This document shows positions 50,601 through 63,644 of a DNA stretch of 64,000 nt, in pieces. Source of the DNA: Ascidia mentula (taxonomy: Eukaryota > Chordata > Ascidiacea > Phlebobranchia > Ascidiidae); assembly GCA_947561715.1 (NCBI GenBank), contig OX387197.1, forward strand, positions 3,415,001-3,479,000, read 5' to 3'. The position numbers and the translations under genes were made by a program. A model generated the notes under the pieces. It was not told where the DNA came from, did no database searches, and worked only from the letters and a program-made list of their open reading frames with translations. How positions within the stretch are numbered: the first letter of the stretch is position 1; each line of letters starts with the position of its first letter.

Positions 50601-53600
50601 CCCAAGACAATGAACTGCTCTTTGCGGATGGCATGTGTCAATGGCCAATGCCACCCTTCTCCAAGGGTGGCGATTCCCTGAGTGACACTGAGCCGCGTGA
50701 CAAATACTACATGTCACTCTCTCCTCCAGCAATCAGCAGTGATAATAACGGAGATGCCCCCAATGTGTCACAACCAAAGGTAGTTTTTACCCTTCGTTTT
50801 GTTTGTACTTAACCAGGAGTGTTAAAAATGTTTTTCAAGTGTTGAAAATACTTTCGCGATATTTTAATTACTCATGAACAGCTGGCACTTATGTGAGTAA
50901 TATGCAATTAGGTATATCACACATGATAAAATATACTTAAATCTGGTAATATCTGACTGGATTGTGACATGATTCTATGTCATGTACTAACTAATTAATG
51001 TCAAATGTGTTTGTGTTTTGATTTGACCACACAAAAAGTTTTGATTCATGTGAATATGCAGAGTATTACAATCTCCATGCATCATTTTCAAATTGAGAAT
51101 GTTTTTTAACAGGGAGAAACCTCATCACCAGCCGAATCAACAACAACAACAGCCACTATTCCAACCTCAACCTACTCAACGCAATCTGAAACGCTCACGA
51201 AGACATGCACCCACAAAAACGCCACATCATTAAACTCCTGCAACTCCTCTTCCACCTGCAGAATGACAGCGAGCACTTGTGCCACGATGAGCGATGGATT
51301 ATGCAAGGATTCATGGTCATCCTCCTCTTCTGCATCGTTCGGATCTGCGTCCACTCTTAACTTTTCGGATTATGGATGGAATAAAATTTCAAAGTATGGC
51401 TTTTTTGACAAGTGCAATTGAAAATGAATCCATGTCAAGAGTATGTGGGTATATTGTCCATTTTTTTGTAAGAAGATTTGTAAGCTATATCCAACTTGTA
51501 CAGCCATGTATGCTTTTAAGCAAGCATATACTCATATTCATTACTTGGTATGTGTTACCAGCATTGCACATGGTAGAAGGTACTTCATCACAAGTACAAC
51601 AGAGGTCTGGTTAATATAAATCGTATTTATTTTGAAAGGTTTAAAAGCACAAAACTAAGAAGAAAAACCCATCGGAAAACTAGAAGCTCGCAACGTAGCA
51701 ACGAATCTTTAACACAGAAAAAAGACCAAGATGCAAAGGTTGGTTACTTGTTTTTTTCTGTATTTACAACAACATTAATGGTTAATTAACCAGTTTTTTA
51801 ATGCAGTCAAGAACCCCATCATCTGGCAACAATGTTGATGGCGAAAACAGAGAAAGTTCAAGAGTTCAGAAAGCGGTAAGCGTTGGACTGTGTTTCATAA
51901 ACTTGAGAATTTTTTCTTCAGTTTTATGTTGTATTAGTTTGACATTTCTATTTGCAAGTATTCTCTAATATTGCTGAATACAAAAATAAGTATATATATA
52001 ATTGGAAAAATGTGTAAAAAATAAGGTAGTGCCACTTTAGGAGTTTTTTTTTTCTTTTTTTTGTAACAAACTTCAGCTCAGGCTTTGTTAAAAAATAGAA
52101 ATAAGAAAAGGAACTCAACCTTTGAGGAAATTACTGATTTACCTTCAAATTTTTGTGGCAATTTAAGAAAACAATATCCTTCATTATGGGAAAAAGTTTG
52201 GCAGTTTACCGTTAAAACATTAGCCTAGGCGTGGTTAGAATTTGGTCTGTAACAAAATAGGTGTATGACGTCCCAACTGTTTTAAAGGATGAGGATTGTG
52301 AAGTGGATGAAGATGCTGATGATGAGTATGATGGAGAGGAAGATGAAGAACAGATGTGTAAATGTGACAAGTGCCTGGCAACCATCAACAACACTTTCTC
52401 CTCATTTGCTGTGAGTTTTGTGATAAGTTGAGTTGAAAGCATGATGACATGCAGCTTCGTTACATGTTCAAAATCATAGTGACTTTCGATGTATAGTCGT
52501 GTGTGATCAAATCCTCTGCATACAACTCGTTTCTGCTATCCCGGCTGTGCTGGATAATGCTGTTTCCAAAAAAGCAAATAAAAATGCCTCTCTTTTTTGA
52601 CAGTTTCCATACCTAAGTAATATGTAACTAATTTCAACCTTTTTTTTACCTCCATCTCTGTGTATCGCTCACATTTCTGTCACACTAACTATATGTTTTT
52701 CTGTACCAAAACCTCCCACTAAAACATGACACCACACTTTTTACCAGGACCCCAAACCTTACTTGATGCCTAGCATGGATGGAAACACTACTGGGCAGTG
52801 TGAATGTAGTTCATGTGTTCGACTCGCGGCAGTCAGTTTCTTCGCTGCGCAATCCAATCAGCCATCTCATTCTCTGGGAGGGTATTCCCCTAATGACGTT
52901 GCAGGTGGCAACCCGATCCCCTCTCAGTTTTACAACCCGGTACAGGTAAGCTGCAGTCGAAACTAATGCCAGGTGTCTTGGAAAACTTTTATATACCCAC
53001 ATTGCAAACAATTTGTGTCTTGAGGAAGCTGAAGTTTTTGTAAATTGTGTTTATGTTTTCCATCTATGATACACAATAGGATTGAAAACCCCAAAATTTT
53101 GTGATTTTCAGGACCTTCATATTCACCCCCACCTGTATGGCTTGCCCGCTATGGGAAATCCATCTATGGGAACCCCCACAAGTGAAAGTCATCACTCAAA
53201 CACGTCCGATGTCACAACCATGCCACCTAGTGACAAGTTAGGGGAGGAAAAGAGCTCTGTTCTCGATCCACCTCATCTCTTCCACCAAACTCCGACGTCT
53301 AATGAATGGGATATATTTGGAAAAATGTCCACTGGAGTCAGTGACAAGAATTCTATGAGCCAGGCTCAGAACTTGCCGGAATGGACGCTCGCTCATCCGG
53401 TTTGTATTTTACTTTCTTATTTGCCTAAATTTTCTGAAAGATTAGAGTATAAAATACTGTAGTTTTACAGATTTAACGTAGAACTGTTTTTAACATATTA
53501 TACTCGTGTTGTACTTTTTAAAAATAAGTTTCGTTTCGGGGTAAAAACGTGCAAGATTTAAAGAAGAAAAAGTAGGTTTTCCACATCCTAATCACAAACT

Positions 53601-56600
53601 TTTGTACAGGCGTGGTTGAATGGTGGTCACCCCTCTGCGATTATCAAATCTAATCTACTGAACCCTGGAACCCTGTCGGCGATCCAGCAAATTCTATCTG
53701 GCAACAATTTGCAGGGATTTCTGCAACAACCATTTGCCAATGGGCCCATGCCAACTCCTTACTCAAACATCATACCTTCGTCCAGTTATCTCACGAAAAG
53801 CACCAATGAGAGGTGGGTTTTAATCTGCGAATGTCATAGATTTATGAGCTTTGGAGCAAATAGTAATGAGTAGGCAGCTGACAGTGCCCGACAGATTGAC
53901 GGCTGCAAAGTCACCACAATTTGATGTCTTCTCCCATCTAGTTAACCAGTTTTATTGAGACCTGATGTCTGAAACAGTTGCACTGTCTGCAGTTCACTAG
54001 ATTTTGTTGACTAATTATTGTCAATTTTATGAGATATTGACTTGGATTGCATTATGGTGGGAGTTAGAAATATACCTTTGAAATACATCTATGGTTCATT
54101 ATGCAAGTGGTGTGTGCCAAATATTTTGAAGTATTAAATCAAAGTTCCCAAAAAAACATTAGCCATGTTTTTATTGGCAACAAAGTTTATTGGCAATTGT
54201 ACCAAAACCTTTACTTGGTTTTCAAACAAGTTCTAAAAAAAGAGGAAATTTATGCAAATTCATTGATCAGTTTACCTCGTGGCAGGATCAATTACAACAT
54301 ATCCACTTCTTTGCAGCTTATTTCCTCAAGCCAGCAGCGTGTCCATGGCAAACAGCTCCTCCTTTGTTTCCACGACTACCATGTCTTCATCTGCAAGCTC
54401 CCAGACCTCCCAACAAACTTCCTCCTCATCCTCCTGCTCCTTTGACATCCCTCTTTCCTCTCCTCCTAACATCACAACCACCAAACACGCTCCGAGTGTG
54501 AACGGATCCTTGGATCAACAATCTGTTGCATCTTCCTCCATTTTCGCTCCCACATCCACCATCAACTATTTCTCCTCTTCTGTTTATCCTCAAGTTCCAG
54601 ATTTCACCAGCATCCCATCTTCCGCGTTCATGCCGTCACTCTCGCAGGCCGCTATGAGTGAAACATCCTCGATGCACGGAAGCCAGCAGGTCCAACCCAT
54701 CCGCTTCCATCCGGGAACATCAGTGAGTCTGAAGGAAAACCAATTTAGCATCGGAGCTCAGGGTGGTAAAGCTGGTGGTGGTGGAAACCTCTTCATCCCT
54801 CCGATCATGTCAGGTGAGCAATCAAATGTTTCGTGAATAAGTCACAGGGTAGTAATTGTAACAGAGCATGAAATACAGTTTGAAGGAACACTCCATGCAC
54901 AAAAACTTATGTTTGTTATGCGCTTATTATGCCCGTCTGGATGATATAAGTATGTGAATCCAGGTCAGAATAGGCATTGTGTTAAAACTGAACAAACAGG
55001 AGTTGAAGCAAAACCTGTCCTGTGCTCATGTGAATCCATTGTCTTTGTCTTATTTAAATACTTTTATTGTATAGCTGGTCATTTGCCAACATCGCAACAC
55101 AACCCTTTTCAACAGCACTTCCCCAATTCTGCAGGTACTGCAAATTTTTTATAAACGGCGAAAGCGAATTTATGAATTTGCAGTTACTGTTTGTTTAAAC
55201 ATTATTCACAAATTAAACATTGACCTTTTGTTCTCTCTCCAATCAGCTCCCAGCCTCGCTACCGACTTTTCGTCCCAAGCCAGCAGCGCGGCCCCCGTTA
55301 CTGTTGGACAGAACCCCATTCTGACCCCGTACCCTGGGGGAATTCCGACGACAACGGGGCCCCCACATAATCAACCCCAGATTATGCGACGAAAGAAGTT
55401 GGTGGCGCAGAGCAAGTTGTCGAAGCAAGGTCGTCCCAGCCAGAGCAACAACGTCAGTCCGAGCGCTGGTTCCCAAGTGGTTCAGACGAGCATGCAGGTA
55501 ACCTGTTGAACTGGTTTAAACTGTGGTTTACAATAGCAAAACGTTCTCTGTGTTTAATTGGTATCAAGTTACGTATTATACAATTTGTTTCACATACTTT
55601 GTGGTGTTGCACATTACTTACACAAAAAGGACTTGCTTTGAGTAACTTCACTTAACTTTTTGTGTGTATCGTGTGATTCCCAGGCCTTCGTCTGTAGTTT
55701 GTGGTACAGATCTTTTAAACGCATAAGTAACATACCATTATATGGACTCTGTATGTTGGTCTCTCAGTGTTGTTAGTTTTTGTAAACAACAAATCCTTTG
55801 ATAGAAGCACATTCGTAATTACTGGATAACAAAACAGCGTTTATTGTAAAGGTGAGCATGCAGAAAGGACAGAGCAGCACCAAAGTTACCTTATCAGCGA
55901 GCCAGAAGATTCAGGCCGCCTTCCCATCCCAAGTCCACTCCCAACCCCAACATCAAACAGACAACACACGAACTCCCCCAGACCTAAACGACAAAGATTT
56001 GTCTAAAGGCAAAACTCCTCACCCCGTTTCATGTCAGGCCGACGTGAAAAAACCTGCACCTCCACCTGCTCCCTCTGTCCCCAACAACCCCGAACACCCG
56101 CCTACGATTAGCGCGCCACCTGGTGATCAATGTCATCACGCGCACGGCCCAGGTAAGGTTTTGTATTTTGTTTCTATGTGACAATGACGTGGAAGAAATG
56201 AAATATTCAGGTAATATTATAGAAGCGCTGTAGATTTCCAATACCTCGTTTTCATGTAATGGTTGCGATTTTGCCACCGTTGCTACTAAATTTTCTTCCT
56301 TGCCAGAAACCACAAAATATTAAGGTTCAAAGATAGTGTTGTCGTACCGTAAAGTGTTTAGAGAAGAGTTTGAGAAACTGCAGTTCTTATTGTTTTCATT
56401 GTTTTCACTGACTTGGAAAACCTCCGAAGGAAAATAAAACATGTTTTCAACTTGTTTTCCAACAAAACCCGAGTCAACAATGAAATATACATATGTGTTG
56501 GTCGTTATTTCATTTATTTTTTTTAAGGTGGCCATGGACCGTCTGACACAGCGAACAGTTCCACCAACACCACGAACGGTAACAACGGTTCGGGGAATGG

Positions 56601-59148
56601 ATCCAACTACAAATACTGTAACTGTTGTTATTGCGAGTTTTTCGGCAACGGGGGCCCTCAGCAAGCACCGACCAGCAAAAATTACCCGGAGATAAGAGAC
56701 AGATTGAGGAAGAAACTGATCAAATCAAAGGGTATGTTCCTCGTGTGTGGTCAATCGTTGAGGATCTTCTCAAAGGTTCCTTTGAAATATGTCTATACCA
56801 TTGAAGCAGTATTTAATTATTTAAAAGATGTGTTTGTCTTAAAATGGTATGATGTGCGACAAATTCCAGTAACTGTTCCTTTCATTTGTTCGTCTTTATG
56901 TTTCTTAAGCTCCAAATACTTCAACATAAAAATATATTTTTCTCACTGTTAGATCCAAAAGATCATGATCCGAAGCTGGAGAATGGAGATTGCGTTCACC
57001 ACGAGTCCTCATCCCCTGCATCCCATACCTCCCGATCCCCTGAATCGCTAAACCGCGCAGTGAACTCCCAGCGTACAGTGGAAGAACTTCTCTCCTTCAT
57101 CGAAGGAACATCCGAGGAAAGAAGCAAGAAATCTGCAAAGCGAGCTCGACAGAAACAAAAGAAGGAAATTGATAAAAGCAAGCCTGAATCTGTCGATCAT
57201 TCCTCAAATTTACACGAAAAATCCGTGGAATCCAGGGAGGTTGTCATCACGTCTTCAGAAGCTGATGGTGGTAGAAGTGATAAAAATGCAAAGAAGAAGA
57301 AAAAGAAGCCAGGAGCGAAAGGCGATGAGTTGACAACCGAGGAGAAGATTGCGGAGAATTCATCCCCTGTAGATCCCGCTCCGAAAAGTAAAATAAAAGA
57401 AGCGAAGACAAAAGGTTCCTTTGATTCTTCTTTCAAGATTCATGACGACAGTTCAACTCCCACCGATCAACAGAAGGAATCTGTCAAAATCAAAACAACT
57501 TCCACAAGCAAGTCTCAGGATGCAGAAGCTGCCTCATCCAGTGCTGCAAACCTGAAGAAAAGTGGATCATCTACTAAACCACCCCTTAAACACAAAACTT
57601 CTGATAAATCAGAATCCTCAGTAAATTCTGACCCTCACAAGGGAAGTAGCGTCGACAAGCAATTAGACCATGCGGAATCCTCTGCAATGAATCAAAGCCA
57701 GAACAGCAACAACATGATCGGCAGTCCTGTGGATCCAGAGTCACCGAGCGACGAAATTGCTGCCTCCCGGGTCATCCAATCTCGTCAGCTCTCGCTGGAT
57801 GAGCTGAAGGTCCTCAGACAGCGACCTCGGAAATATCTTGTTGATCAGAATGAGAAGAACAGAGTGAACTGGGAGGCAGTGAAGTTGGTCAATGAACGCC
57901 ATCGGATGATGAACGTCATCCACATCCCGGAGCGTGGAGTCGTGCGGAAGGATATCAACTTCCCTTATAAGTCGGAACAGGGAGAATCGGAGCAGTTAAA
58001 AGCTGAAGAAAAAGTCGAACAGCAGGTTGACGGTGACAGTGCGGTTAATACCAGCGCAGGTTCGACACCTGAGAAAGGAAATGACAATGAAGGGTAAGTT
58101 GAAATTTGTTACCCAATTCCTGTTGGCTTAGTAGTCGTAACTTGTTAAATTGCGTTACAAATTTGCCACTGGTTCTTTAGCTCTTATTGCTTAGTACGCT
58201 GATACGCTATGTTTCTGTTTTCCTGTGGACAGTGGACTTTTTCGGCATCCCATAAACCAGGCCTGTACAACTAAAAACGGCACGGCCGCAGTAGAAAAAA
58301 TATTTTTCACATTTCCTAAATTCGAAACACGCTCCACAACACGCGAAGTTGCCTGCAATTAACTTCGATGAACGGCACTTCGGGTTGCAGGAGTGTGTTG
58401 TGTTTTTGATCTAGAATTGATCAATGCAACCTCGCCGAAATTATTTTCATTAACTTCAAGTCAGCCTCGTTTCAACATGACTCCTTTAGGGAAAACTTGA
58501 AAAACAAGACACGGAAACAGAGGAGGAAGAACAGATCCACCAACGTCGCTCCTCCAGGAGAGAAGGGTGTGGGAGTGGATCAAGTCTTCCTCCCACGAGA
58601 GGAAATTGAGAACGAAAACGAGATGGATGCTGCGGAGAAAGAAATTGAGAGTTTCAAAAGGTGAAAAAATTCTCATAAAATTACATTTGTGACGATTTTA
58701 ATGCAAAACATGTAATTTACTCTGAGCGTTAAAAATCACTTTTTATCCATTTCATTTCCGCAGTCCGTACGGAGAAAGGAGAAAAGTTTATTTCTCTAGT
58801 GGAAAGGCCCATAGTTTCAGTAAACAAATTATATCAATAATTTGATAAATTCGCGTGCCAACCTGTATGCGCATACCAAAATATGCTACATGAATTGTTG
58901 ATAACCACTTTAAAGCATTCCTCCCGGACACAAAGTATTGCAATACGAACTCGTAAATCCCAATTGCCAAAACTTACGCACGTGTTAAGGGTTGCCGGCC
59001 CCAATGCTCTTAATGATAAATCCATGTAAATTTCTACCTTGTTGCTTGTGGCAGATTCTGCATGGACTCCACAGTTCTCAATAAACCAAAGAAGATCACG
59101 GTCAATTGGAAGGACGTCACTTTCAAGAAGAACCTCTCCACGCACTGA
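41630..59148 (+). CDS. FAM193: FAM193A/B orthologue
   Basis: Twenty-six coding exons: 41630-41830, 44482-44568, 45026-45150, 45593-45733, 46464-46539, 46961-47095, 47620-47804, 48385-48544, 49329-49451, 49877-50133, 50455-50779, 51113-51393, 51639-51738, 51807-51875, 52261-52410, 52748-52945, 53112-53399, 53610-53812, 54317-54813, 55075-55134, 55247-55497, 55864-56152 (or from 55852), 56528-56731, 56953-58093, 58490-58660, 59055-59148. Phases fit throughout and sum to 5811 nt, 1936 aa (1940 with the alternative acceptor). Family hallmarks are an N-terminal KRRK stretch, YCEFFGNGGPQQAPTSKNYP, an acidic DEDAD stretch, LSLDELKVLRQRPRKYL, and the C-terminal FAM193 domain VFLPREEIE..EIESFKRFCMDS ending in VNWKDVTFKK. 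Cysteine motifs CDCKMC, CKCDKC, CECSSC and CNCCYC lie in separate exons. Human FAM193A has been reported as a positive regulator of p53; the role in tunicates is unknown. It is longer than the human protein because of serine/threonine-rich insertions. Confidence 0.93.
43354..43855. repeat. Nested local duplication in FAM193A intron 1
   Basis: Two near-identical segments of about 190 bp (43354-43545 and 43666-43855) flank a copy (43547-43665) of the gene's own 5' leader and start region (41513-41632, offset 2034 bp). The leader copy runs through both ATGs and then stops, with about one mismatch in 119 bp. A replication-based rearrangement that inserted the leader between two copies of the target explains the layout. 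Confidence 0.85.
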
Positions 59149-59698
59149 GGAACCCGACCTGACCTACATCAGCATAAACTCTTCCCACCAACTCCATACA
59201 CGCGTCATCTTTCTGTCGTCACGCTTACGTCATAAGTTCGTCATATTGGGTTTGCATTTGGAATGCAGGATTCGCGAAGATGTTTTTTATCGTTCCTTTC
59301 ATTTGTTTGTTTTTTTCACCCCCACATCTACCCAACTCCCTAACCCTATGTTTACGACGTCACAGAGGGGGTTTTGTGACGTCAGACAATCACCCCAAAC
59401 TCATCTCGAACGTATCTAGACCTTTCCTTTTCCCGAAGGTCCATACGTCAGTTTGCGATTTTTGGCCTGTAGCACGCGTGTGTTAATCGTAGCAATGCTG
59501 CAGTCCTATATTAGTGGAGCGCGTGCATGTGTGTTTCGTGTTGTTTAAGCGCGTCTCTCCTATCCCCTTTCGTTGGTCGTTGGCGCTTCGTTCTACTTAA
59601 CAGCTGTGTCGGGGCCCTCTCCGCGGTGGCCACGCGTGTTGTTGATAATATTAATAATAATAACGTTATAATATATACGAGCTACGCGACGTCTTGGC

Positions 59699-59704
59699 AA
59701 TAAA
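59699..59704 (+). terminator. FAM193: Poly(A) signal of FAM193A
   Basis: A canonical AATAAA about 550 bp after the stop codon, followed within 30 bp by a GT-rich run (TGTTGCTGTTGG, then GGTGTTTGTGGTG), the usual downstream element. Confidence 0.7.
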
Positions 59705-60256
59705 CGTTGTTGCTGTTGGGATCTGGTGTTTGTGGTGTTTTGTGCAAGAAATCTGGGCACAATTCTGGTTTCAAGACCACAAATTAGCTTGTGAGAGCTT
59801 CTACGTAATTTGTCAATATTTATAATTTCCCGATATTTTTAATTAACAACAAGTTTGATGAGGCCCTGGTGTTGTAAAAATGTCAGAAATCTAAAGATAA
59901 ATTTAGCAGTAACGAATCATGTGGACAAGCTTGATGCGTTATCAGTTTAAAATTAAATTTTGCATCGTTGATGCATGCGTCAGGTCGCCAATACCTTCGA
60001 TTCCCCTTAACCACGCACACCGACAAGTGCCACGAAGTATTTACAAACTGCATGCTTTAGTTTCAGTTAGGGGTGAAACAAGTAGCTGAAAATGTCCGCA
60101 GTAGCTTCAGTCGGTGATTTAAAATGTTGCACGACTGATCATCTGGCAAACGACCTTTGAATGCAATAGACATCTTACACGACCGTTAGCAAAAAACTAC
60201 AATATAAACACCTTAACCAGTAGGCCTACTCCTCTGTCAAACAGACAGCTCAGTGC

Positions 60257-60356
60257 AACCCAAAGGGTTTGTTTTGGTGGAACAAAGGAGAGAAACCAGG
60301 ATTTAAAAGAGTCTCTCTTTCGTCCCACCAAAACAACGCGTTATAAGGACTGGGTT
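60257..60356. mobile_element. 100-bp hairpin MITE candidate
   Basis: AACCCA and TGGGTT bound an imperfect inverted repeat whose core arms are 60269-60293 and 60312-60336 (TTGTTTTGGTGG against CCACCAAAACAA, continuing through GAGAGA/TCTCTC). No coding capacity. It could instead be a transcribed hairpin. Confidence 0.45.
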
Positions 60357-62067
60357 GTTTTTTTCCTTACATTTCCGAATCCAAACAACACAAACAAGGG
60401 CAAAAACCAACATTTGTTTCACAAAAACTGTTACATAATCGCGAAAGTTCGCAGGCCTGCATGTCTACAAACTCGAAAACAAGACAGAACACAATCATGT
60501 TACGCACGAACACAGTAGTTAGGATTCCCAATCATCCGAATCCAGTACTTAAGAGACAATATGCCTTCGTCATCGCCTCAAGACGTGTTGTCAGCAAAGA
60601 CGGGCGTATCCTGCGTAAACGCCCACCTCTGGACCAATCAGAGTCAAGAACAAAATCCTCGCGAAAGTTTGCGGCTGTGAAACAGGTTTTTCGTCAATTT
60701 TGTTGTGAATTACTTTGTAGGCCAGTCTTTATTTCTAGCGATAGGCAAGGGGATGGGTTCCTTTCAGTACAGGACAGGAATATAATTTAGTTTAGTTTGT
60801 TGTTGATAAGTTAATTACCGTGGTCTAAAAATTGGGTGTATTTATGGTTTACTTTACCATTTGTTTAGAGATAAGTTAGTTTTATTGTCTGTCAGTCTGG
60901 TACTGACGAAATTTGATGGTTGTGACACTGTTAAGCAAATGGAAAACAAAAAGACCTGTTTCTACGACTGTTTGTAAGTCAAAGATAGCGATTCAACTTC
61001 ATTCATCTTGCGATATTTGTCAATATCCAACTCGATTAAGTTGTCAAAATCCACTTAATTTATACAAATATGGGGCGCTTGTACAATATGACACCTACTG
61101 AATTGTTGCGAATAGGCTAAATATAACAACATACGAACGCCTTTCGTAAAAGTATAACTTTCACGGTCTCTATACTAAAGTCGCAAATAAACAAATCAAA
61201 CGAAATTACACCCCGAAAGCTCTTGACAGCAAGCTTGTGCAACAACTCTTTTCAATCTGCCGTTACCTCACCACACTCACAAAATAAACAACGTCTTTTG
61301 TGGCTACGCACACTTTGAACGGACAAGGCCATTGAAAAGAGCAAAGTCCAACAAAACACAGCCGGCACACGTGCGCTTGCGAACGTGCACTGGGCCAACT
61401 TTTCTCCTACGCTTTATGTTCCCATAGGAGGCGACGCGTTAACTGGACTGCGTACGAACAACATCGATTTTTTTCCCTCTACAGTCCATTAGCTTCCGTT
61501 TTGGAGACGTACGTGTTGAAAGCTTCGTACCATGTTTTGCAGCAAGCGGTGGTTGAGTTGCTCAGTAAGTTGTAAGCTGGTCTTCCGTCCTTGTTTAACC
61601 TCGCTTCAAGGCAGATCATTTGTTTTCATTTACCGCTTTAGTCGGCTTCGGCTATGTTGTGTTTTATCAAAAACATAGGCCAAAAAAGAGCATGTGTTCT
61701 TTTAGTTGTTTTGCCAAATCTTGGGGACAGAAACGGTAAAAAATCGGTCGTTTGTTGTTGTTGTTTGAACTCACTCGACCAGTGTTGTTTTGCTTTGCGC
61801 ATTGTTGATGTTAGGCGACTTCGTGTGTACGTAAAATGCAACAATGCTATGCCTTTATTTTTAATAATGTATGATTGTTTGAAATGCAGTTGATCCCCTT
61901 TGTATAGAGATGACTATTTGCACACCATTTTTATGTCTCTGTGACACAACTTACAGTTATTTCTTTTTAGATATGATCGTTATGCAGTGAAGTTGTCAAT
62001 TAAAGTTTGAATACTGTGAATGTATTTTGCATTTTTTTTCCTGACAACATATTAAAGTCTATCCAGA

Positions 62068-63644
62068 ATGCGGATTTTAAGTCTTGGCACAGCACTTAGT
62101 GTAAGACACAAAATTTCGTGTTTAAGAAATGATGCAGTTCCAGTAGCTTTACAAGTAAGTTTGAATTTGCATTAGAGCATTTTACAGCAAAAATACTTAC
62201 GCAAAACTTTGAATTTGTTTCACAGGCATGTCGCCATTACAAAACAACTTATGGAGTAACATATCCGAACAGCAGCAAAAGCGAGGCTGGGGTTAAACCA
62301 ATAAACAAGGTAAAACCATGTACATATAATAATGTACTTGTGCAGATATTCTAAATCATGTGCCTTTATTTCTATAGTTCTGGCAGTTTTGTTACCACTT
62401 GAAATTTTCTACATATGCAATGATGAATACTTAATTTTCATTCTGTGAATCATAATCATATGGTGTATTTTTGTTGACAGGTTATGGTGGCTAATCGCGG
62501 TGAAATCGCCATCCGTGTTTTTCGAGCTTGCACAGAACTAGGAATAAGAACAGTGGCAGTTTATTCAGAGCAAGATACACAGCATATGCACAGACAGAAA
62601 GCTGACGAATCTTACCTGGTTGGAAAAGGTCTGCCACCTGTTGATGCTTATCTCAACTACCCAGAGATCATTTCAGTTGCCAAGGTAAAGTGTTATTGCC
62701 AAAAATTTTGCAAAATAATTTATAGATAAATGACAAATTTCATAAATGGTTTTACTTATCAGAAAATACTGTGTGTTCTGTTAGCTTGCCTAGAAGTTTG
62801 GTGCAATATGCACAAAATGATGTGTTTGGTAAATTATGCAACAGGTGTGTTATAAAAACAGTTAATGTGCAAAGTTTGATTTTAATGTGCAGAAAACTTA
62901 CAAGAGCAGGAGAAAATTAAGTTGGTATATACTGTTTTTCAGGAAGTGGGTGTCGATGCAATTCACCCTGGATATGGATTTTTGTCGGAGCGATCGGATT
63001 TTGCCCAAGCTTGCATCGATGCTGGCATCCGATTTATTGGACCTTCCCCCACTGTAGTTCAACAGATGGGAAATAAAGTGGCAGCAAGAAAAATTGCAAT
63101 TGCCTCAGGTTAAATACTTGAAAATTACCCAATTTTCTTCTTGCTTCGTGCATTTTTTAATACGTTTGCTTATCAACAACAGTTTTCTACTTGATTTTGG
63201 CTTTGGAAGCATGATTTTTGGCACACAAATTTAAACTCTTTCTTTTATTTAGATGTTCCTGTAATACCGGGAACAGAAGAGCCAATCACAAGTCTTTCTG
63301 AAGCTCGTGAGTTTGTTGAAAGAAATGGTTTTCCTATTATTTTTAAAGCTGCGTTCGGTGGAGGGGGCAGAGGGATGAGATATGTGAACAATATGTCGGT
63401 AAGATTTTATTATAAATGTGAAGTTTTCTGTTTTTTTAGTGCACATTTTTAATACATACAAATTTACTGCAATTGAATTTTGTTTTAATTTGAAATTAAT
63501 TTTTACAGCCTGTGTATTTTTGTTAGGAACTGGAAGACAATTTCAACAGAGCTGTGTCAGAAGCTGAGAAAGCTTTTGGAAATGGGGCGATGTTTGTCGA
63601 AAGGTATTTGGAGGGCCCTCGTCACATAGAAGTACAAATACTTG
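62068..63644 (+). CDS. PC: Pyruvate carboxylase, 5' part (runs off the window)
   Basis: Exons seen: 62068-62154, 62226-62309, 62481-62684, 62943-63108, 63253-63398, 63527-63644, all phase-compatible, giving the first 268 residues. The enzyme carboxylates pyruvate to oxaloacetate with ATP, bicarbonate and biotin in the mitochondrial matrix, feeding the TCA cycle and gluconeogenesis. Residues about 1-57 are arginine- and serine-containing with few acids, consistent with a mitochondrial presequence. The biotin carboxylase domain follows: [43 protein letters not shown], the ATP-grasp glycine loop FGGGGRGMR, and [17 protein letters not shown]. These match animal pyruvate carboxylase much more closely than propionyl- or methylcrotonyl-CoA carboxylase. 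The start ATG lies one base after CCAG, which would suit leader trans-splicing. Later exons (carboxyltransferase, biotinyl domain) are outside; none is seen between 63645 and 64000. Confidence 0.96.

Larger units (their letters stand above)
59149..62067. other. FAM193A 3' UTR and intergenic region before pyruvate carboxylase
   Basis: The first 550 bp are the FAM193A 3' untranslated region. Beyond 59730 no gene is recognised. A small fold-back at 60257-60356 is the only structured feature seen. The pyruvate carboxylase promoter should lie near 61900-62060, which is AT-rich. Confidence 0.5.

Noticed and set aside
60461-60790. 109-residue open frame on the plus strand
   Set aside because: No family resemblance, no Kozak or splice context, isolated in intergenic DNA.
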